A stretch of DNA of 8,388 nt, taken from an uncultured Oscillospiraceae bacterium. Lineage in GTDB: Bacteria > Bacillota > Clostridia > Oscillospirales > Acutalibacteraceae. The translations under genes were made by a program, and so were the position numbers. This document shows positions 5,733 through 8,388 of this stretch, one piece after another (positions within the stretch are counted from its first letter, which is position 1; every line of letters begins with the position of its first letter). The stretch lies in contig CAUDRD010000057.1 of assembly GCA_958451705.1 (NCBI GenBank), positions 1 through 8,388 on the forward strand. The letters run 5' to 3'. A model generated the notes under the pieces. It was not told the DNA's origin, did not search any database, and was given only the letters and a program-made list of their open reading frames with translations.

Positions 5733-6488
5733 TTAAAGTACCTTTGAAAGGAACTCTTTAAGTCTTGGATTTTGGGGATGCTCAAAGAAATCTTTGGGAT
5801 TATTTTCCTCAATTATTCTTCCGTCATCCATAAAGATTACTCTTGTTCCCACTTCACGGGCAAAGCCCATCTCATGGGTTACGACAACCATTGTCATTCC
5901 GCTGTCGGCAAGGTCTTTCATAAGGGCGAGAACTTCCCCTACCATCTCCGGGTCAAGAGCCGACGTAGGCTCGTCGAAGAGTATAACATCGGGGTTCATA
6001 GCCATGGAGCGGATAATGGCTACACGCTGCTTCTGACCGCCTGAAAGCTGGGAGGGATACACGTTCGCCTTATCTTCAAGACCGATTCGCTTAAGAAGAT
6101 CCATAGCGTTCTTTTTGGCTTCTTCCTTTATCTGCGCCTTGCTCTTTCCCGTTTTCTTGCGGTTCTTATTGCCCACATAAACAGGAGCAAGCATGATGTT
6201 TTCAAGGACTGTTTTATTATTAAAAAGGTTGAAATGCTGGAAAACCATGCCCATCTTCTGGCGATGAACGTTTATATCGACTTTCATATCGGCAATATCG
6301 ACGCCCTTAAAAATAATCTGTCCAGATGTAGGGTCTTCCATACAGTTAAGGCATCTGAGGAAGGTACTCTTTCCGGAACCGGAGGGACCGATTACAACAA
6401 CCTTTTCGCCCTTTTCGATATTTATATTTATATCTTTAAGAACGTGGAGCTTACCGAAGCTTTTGTTAAGGTTAATGACTTCTATCAC
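5733..6488 (-). CDS. Polar amino acid ABC transporter ATPase (GlnQ/HisP type)
   Basis: A 251-residue cytoplasmic ATPase that powers the importer encoded upstream. All catalytic motifs are present: Walker A GPSGSGKST (34-42), Q-loop Q84 in VFQHFNLF, signature LSGGQ (148-152), Walker B VILFDE (168-173), D-loop SALD (176-179) and H-loop H205 in VVVTHE. This text is typical of the PAAT (polar amino acid) family. A Lys/Arg-rich stretch at about 107-121 (NKNRKKTGKSKAQIK) appears roughly ten residues longer than in typical GlnQ. The start is a GTG at 6488, 17 bases inside the end of the permease gene, with AAGGAG and GAGG upstream, so translational coupling is likely. It is the last gene of the operon, ending at the terminator 5693-5722. 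The substrate cannot be read from this subunit. Confidence 0.95.
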   Translation of the reverse strand: MIEVINLNKSFGKLHVLKDININIEKGEKVVVIGPSGSGKSTFLRCLNCMEDPTSGQIIFKGVDIADMKVDINVHRQKMGMVFQHFNLFNNKTVLENIMLAPVYVGNKNRKKTGKSKAQIKEEAKKNAMDLLKRIGLEDKANVYPSQLSGGQKQRVAIIRSMAMNPDVILFDEPTSALDPEMVGEVLALMKDLADSGMTMVVVTHEMGFAREVGTRVIFMDDGRIIEENNPKDFFEHPQNPRLKEFLSKVL

Positions 6489-7182
6489 TCTTCCTCAAAC
6501 TCCTTTCCATAATCTTAATAAACAGGCTGATTATAAGGACTATCGCTATATAAATAAGAGCCATTACAAGGTAGGGTACCATAAACTCATAGTTATTAGT
6601 ACCGATATAGTTAAAGGCAACATACAGGTCCGTTGCACCGACAAAGCTTACAACAGAGGTCTCTTTAATAAGAGCTATAAATTCGTTACCGAGAGTCGGC
6701 AGTATGTTCTTAACAGCCTGAGGTATTACTATGCGCATCATTGTAGTTGAATAGCTAAGGCCCAGGGAGCGTCCGCCCTCCATCTGACCTATATCAACTG
6801 ACTGAATTCCGCTTCGCATAATCTCTGAAATATAGGCGCCGCTGTTCATACCGAAAACTACTACTGAAACGGCAACGGAGCTGAGTTTCAGTCCCATAAG
6901 GGGAAGCATTACATAGTAGAAAACAAGAAGCTGTACAACTACCGGAGTTCCTCTAAACAGGGCAACGTAAAAGCTGCATATGCCGTTTAAAACTTTTGGA
7001 AGGGTTTTGTATTTCGGCAGCACTCTTACTGTTGCTATAAGCGTACCTATTACAATACCAATTAACAAACCGCAAACGGCAATTATCATAGTGTTCTGCA
7101 AACCTGTCAATACACTTCTGTAACCGCCACCATCTAAGAATGACTCCAGGAAAGCTTCCACTTTTACATCAAAATTTCCCAT
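6472..7182 (-). CDS. Polar amino acid ABC transporter permease (HisM/GlnP type)
   Basis: A 236-residue inner-membrane permease of the importer. It has about five hydrophobic segments (around 31-52, 66-94, 103-120, 165-190 and 202-224). The HAAT/PAAT permease hallmark RGTPVVVQLLVFYY is at 77-90. The EAA loop that docks to the ATPase is at about 132-156 (GQMEGGRSLGLSYS...IVIPQA), followed by LPTLGNEFIALIKETS (161-176). The core reads EGG where many relatives have EAA. AAGGA lies 8 bases before the ATG at 7182. It overlaps the ATPase gene by 17 bases and follows the binding-protein gene after 85 bases that contain a hairpin. Only one permease gene is present, so it probably works as a homodimer. 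Confidence 0.94.
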   Translation of the reverse strand: MGNFDVKVEAFLESFLDGGGYRSVLTGLQNTMIIAVCGLLIGIVIGTLIATVRVLPKYKTLPKVLNGICSFYVALFRGTPVVVQLLVFYYVMLPLMGLKLSSVAVSVVVFGMNSGAYISEIMRSGIQSVDIGQMEGGRSLGLSYSTTMMRIVIPQAVKNILPTLGNEFIALIKETSVVSFVGATDLYVAFNYIGTNNYEFMVPYLVMALIYIAIVLIISLFIKIMERSLRKSDRSH

Positions 7183-7203
7183 ATCACTTTTCCTTATTCA
7201 CGC

Positions 7204-7236
7204 AACAAGCCTCACCTGGTTAGGGTGAGGTTTGTT
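7204..7236 (-). promoter_or_regulatory. Intercistronic hairpin between binding-protein and permease genes
   Basis: Arms 7236-7224 and 7216-7204 on the minus strand pair over 13 positions with one A-C mismatch and a 7-base loop; the core CCTCACC/GGTGAGG is perfect. No T run follows on the minus strand (GCGTGAATAAGG), so it is not a standard terminator. It begins 32 bases after the binding-protein stop. A stem here commonly protects the upstream message from 3' decay, which would raise binding protein over permease; that role is inferred. Confidence 0.6.
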
Positions 7237-7267
7237 ATGGTTAATGTTCTGTCTGATAAGTCTATGA

Positions 7268-8119
7268 TTATGCCATTGCATTCATAGCGTTTACAATTGC
7301 CTCAGCGGGAGCTTCGTCAACGATAACATAGTTGATGTTTCCGTTGATGAGGTCCTGAATTGCAAGAGATGCATTCTTATAACCTACGAAGGAAGCTTTA
7401 AGTCCGTCAAAACCTAAGTCTTTGCTGCCCTGTACATAACTTGCGCCTGTTGTACCGTTCTGTCCGCCGATTTTAACTGTAGCATCAAAGCCGTTGAGAA
7501 TTGCCTCAACATCTTCCTTTGTCTTGCAGTTGTCAAATGTTGTGTCGTCGCCCTTTACTACAACCTTCTGAGATGCCTGGTAGTAGGGATCTGAGAAAGT
7601 AACATACTTCTGACGATCAGCGCTTACTGTAAGACCTGCCATTGCAATATCGCATTTCTGCTGGCCAACTGAAAGGCAAACAGCGTCAAAGTCCATGTTC
7701 TTGATTACAAGCTCTTTGCCAAGCTTTTCAGCAAGAGCTGCTGCAATTTCCATATCAATACCGACGTATTTGTCGCCGTCCATATACTCAAATGGCTCAA
7801 AAGCTGCGTTTGTAGCTACAACAAGCTGATCCTTAGAGGAATCTTCCTTTGCTGACTCAACAGGTGTAGGTGTGCCGCCTGCAAAGTATTTGTCGCAAAT
7901 CTCTTCGAATTTGCCGTTTTCCTTGATCTCCTTGATGAATGCGTTTACCTGCTCGAGAAGCTCAGGCTGGCTCTTATCAACGCCGAATGCATAAACCTCA
8001 TCTGTGAGCTTTATGTCGATAACCTTTACTTTTACAGCATCGCCGCCGCAGGCTGCGAAAGCTGCAACCATAAGTACGATTGCCATTAAAACTGAAAGAA
8101 TTTTAACTGATTTTTTCAT
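7268..8119 (-). CDS. Polar amino acid-binding lipoprotein with circularly permuted domain
   Basis: A 283-residue extracytoplasmic binding protein of the ABC importer (SBP_bac_3 family). A signal peptide (1-23) precedes the lipobox FAAC with C24. The order is unusual. Residues 29-79 (VKVKVIDIKLTDEVYAFGVD...LLEQVNAFIKEI...GKFEEICDKYF) look like the normal C-terminal end of the family. Linker 80-97 (TPTPVESAKEDSS) follows. The normal N-terminus then starts at 98 (QLVVATNAAFEPFEY), with GIDMEIA (120-126), MAGLTVSADR (160-169), FSDPYY (175-180), GGQNGTTG (218-225) and VIVDEAPA (265-272). The protein stops at 283, just where the displaced block would belong. Ligand-contact motifs are intact: F107/F110, R169, GTTG and D268. 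GGGAGG lies 8 bases before the ATG. It is the first operon gene with its own promoter. The substrate is probably a polar or charged amino acid; no finer call is possible. Confidence 0.9.
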   Translation of the reverse strand: MKKSVKILSVLMAIVLMVAAFAACGGDAVKVKVIDIKLTDEVYAFGVDKSQPELLEQVNAFIKEIKENGKFEEICDKYFAGGTPTPVESAKEDSSKDQLVVATNAAFEPFEYMDGDKYVGIDMEIAAALAEKLGKELVIKNMDFDAVCLSVGQQKCDIAMAGLTVSADRQKYVTFSDPYYQASQKVVVKGDDTTFDNCKTKEDVEAILNGFDATVKIGGQNGTTGASYVQGSKDLGFDGLKASFVGYKNASLAIQDLINGNINYVIVDEAPAEAIVNAMNAMA

Positions 8120-8152
8120 TACCTTGTCCTCCCTGATTTTAGTTATGTCAAT

Positions 8153-8180
8153 ATTATAACATCCTTTTAAATATAATCAA
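8153..8180 (-). promoter_or_regulatory. Promoter of the amino acid ABC operon
   Basis: On the minus strand TTGATT (8180-8175), a 16-base spacer and a perfect TATAAT (8158-8153). Transcription would begin near 8146, giving a leader of about 27 bases with GGGAGG at 8133-8128. It lies between the pseudouridine synthase stop (8225) and the binding-protein start, so the operon need not depend on the upstream gene. Confidence 0.7.
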
Positions 8181-8224
8181 GTCCATTTTGCATATAACAC
8201 CGGATTTAATGCATGAAAATACAA

Positions 8225-8388
8225 TTATATCATACTGTTGACAAGGTTCTGCATATCCGCCGGCAAACCGGCGCATATATTCATTTTTTCTCCTGTAACG
8301 GGATGCACAAATTCCAGTTTCCCGCAGTGGAGTGCATGCCTCGCAATTAAATCACGGCTTCCGCCGTACATATCGTCCCCTGCCAGGG
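8225..8388 (-). CDS. RluA-family pseudouridine synthase (C-terminal end only)
   Basis: The last 54 codons of a gene entering from the right edge; the 5' part is outside the window. The peptide reads GDDMYGGSRDLIARHALHCG, then KLEFVHPVTGEKM and a final LPADMQNLVNSMI. This is the C-terminal signature of RluA/RluD-type synthases, which isomerise uridine to pseudouridine in 23S rRNA or tRNA (typical form: GD.xYGG...RxxLHAxxLxFxHPxTGExxxFxAPLPxDM). The catalytic Asp motif (HRLD) lies upstream and is not seen. It is cytoplasmic. Which subgroup and target (RluB/C/D-like) cannot be decided from this fragment. It is upstream of, and on the same strand as, the ABC operon, but that operon has its own promoter. 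Confidence 0.85.
   Translation of the reverse strand, partial: LAGDDMYGGSRDLIARHALHCGKLEFVHPVTGEKMNICAGLPADMQNLVNSMI

Noticed and set aside
7204..7236. Reading the intercistronic hairpin as a true terminator splitting the ABC operon
   Set aside because: No U-tract follows on the coding strand and no promoter is evident before the permease gene.
7268..8119. Binding-protein gene as a pseudogene or truncated copy
   Set aside because: The missing C-terminal block is present at the N-terminus, the frame is intact, the signal peptide, ribosome binding site and promoter are good, and ligand motifs are kept.
8251..8280. Palindrome CGCCGG-CAAA-CCGGCG near the end of the pseudouridine synthase gene
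   Set aside because: It lies inside coding sequence for conserved residues, has no T run after it, and is best explained by codon choice.

Overview
The window looks like a chromosomal segment from a low-to-mid GC member of the Clostridia (Firmicutes), probably near the Ruminococcaceae/Oscillospiraceae. The signs are strong AGGAGG-type ribosome binding sites, frequent GTG/TTG starts, TATAAT-type promoters, many U-tailed hairpin terminators, a lipoprotein-anchored ABC binding protein, and small families typical of Clostridia (DUF2812, DUF4234, a stand-alone FakA-middle-domain protein). I see no mobile element, CRISPR array, tRNA or rRNA. This is inference from gene content, not a database match.

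Layout. Positions 1-658 (minus) hold the 5' two-thirds of hemW. Divergent from it is a two-repeat DUF2812-like membrane protein (733-1578, plus). A bidirectional terminator separates this from an 83-residue FakA-middle-domain-like protein (1636-1887, minus) and a three-domain S1 RNA-binding protein (2015-3001, minus). The gap at 3002-3497 has no convincing gene. It holds a minus-strand terminator hairpin with potential upstream RNA structure, inverted repeats, and the promoter of putP. putP, a sodium/proline symporter (3498-5018, plus), and a DUF4234 membrane protein (5198-5674, plus) each have their own promoter and terminator.

From 8119 down to 5733 (minus) lies a three-gene polar amino acid ABC importer operon: binding lipoprotein, permease, ATPase. 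The last two overlap by 17 bases and an intercistronic hairpin follows the binding-protein gene. Just upstream, the 3' end of an RluA-family pseudouridine synthase (8225-8388, minus) enters the window.

The most striking observation is the binding protein (7268-8119). Its sequence order appears circularly permuted. The roughly 50 residues that normally end this family sit at the N-terminus, directly after the lipobox cysteine. A short Pro/Ser/Lys linker follows, then the usual N-terminus, and the protein stops where the missing end would normally begin. All the usual ligand-contact motifs are present and the partner permease and ATPase look intact, so it is probably functional. Second in interest is the minus-strand leader or small RNA upstream of the S1-domain gene.
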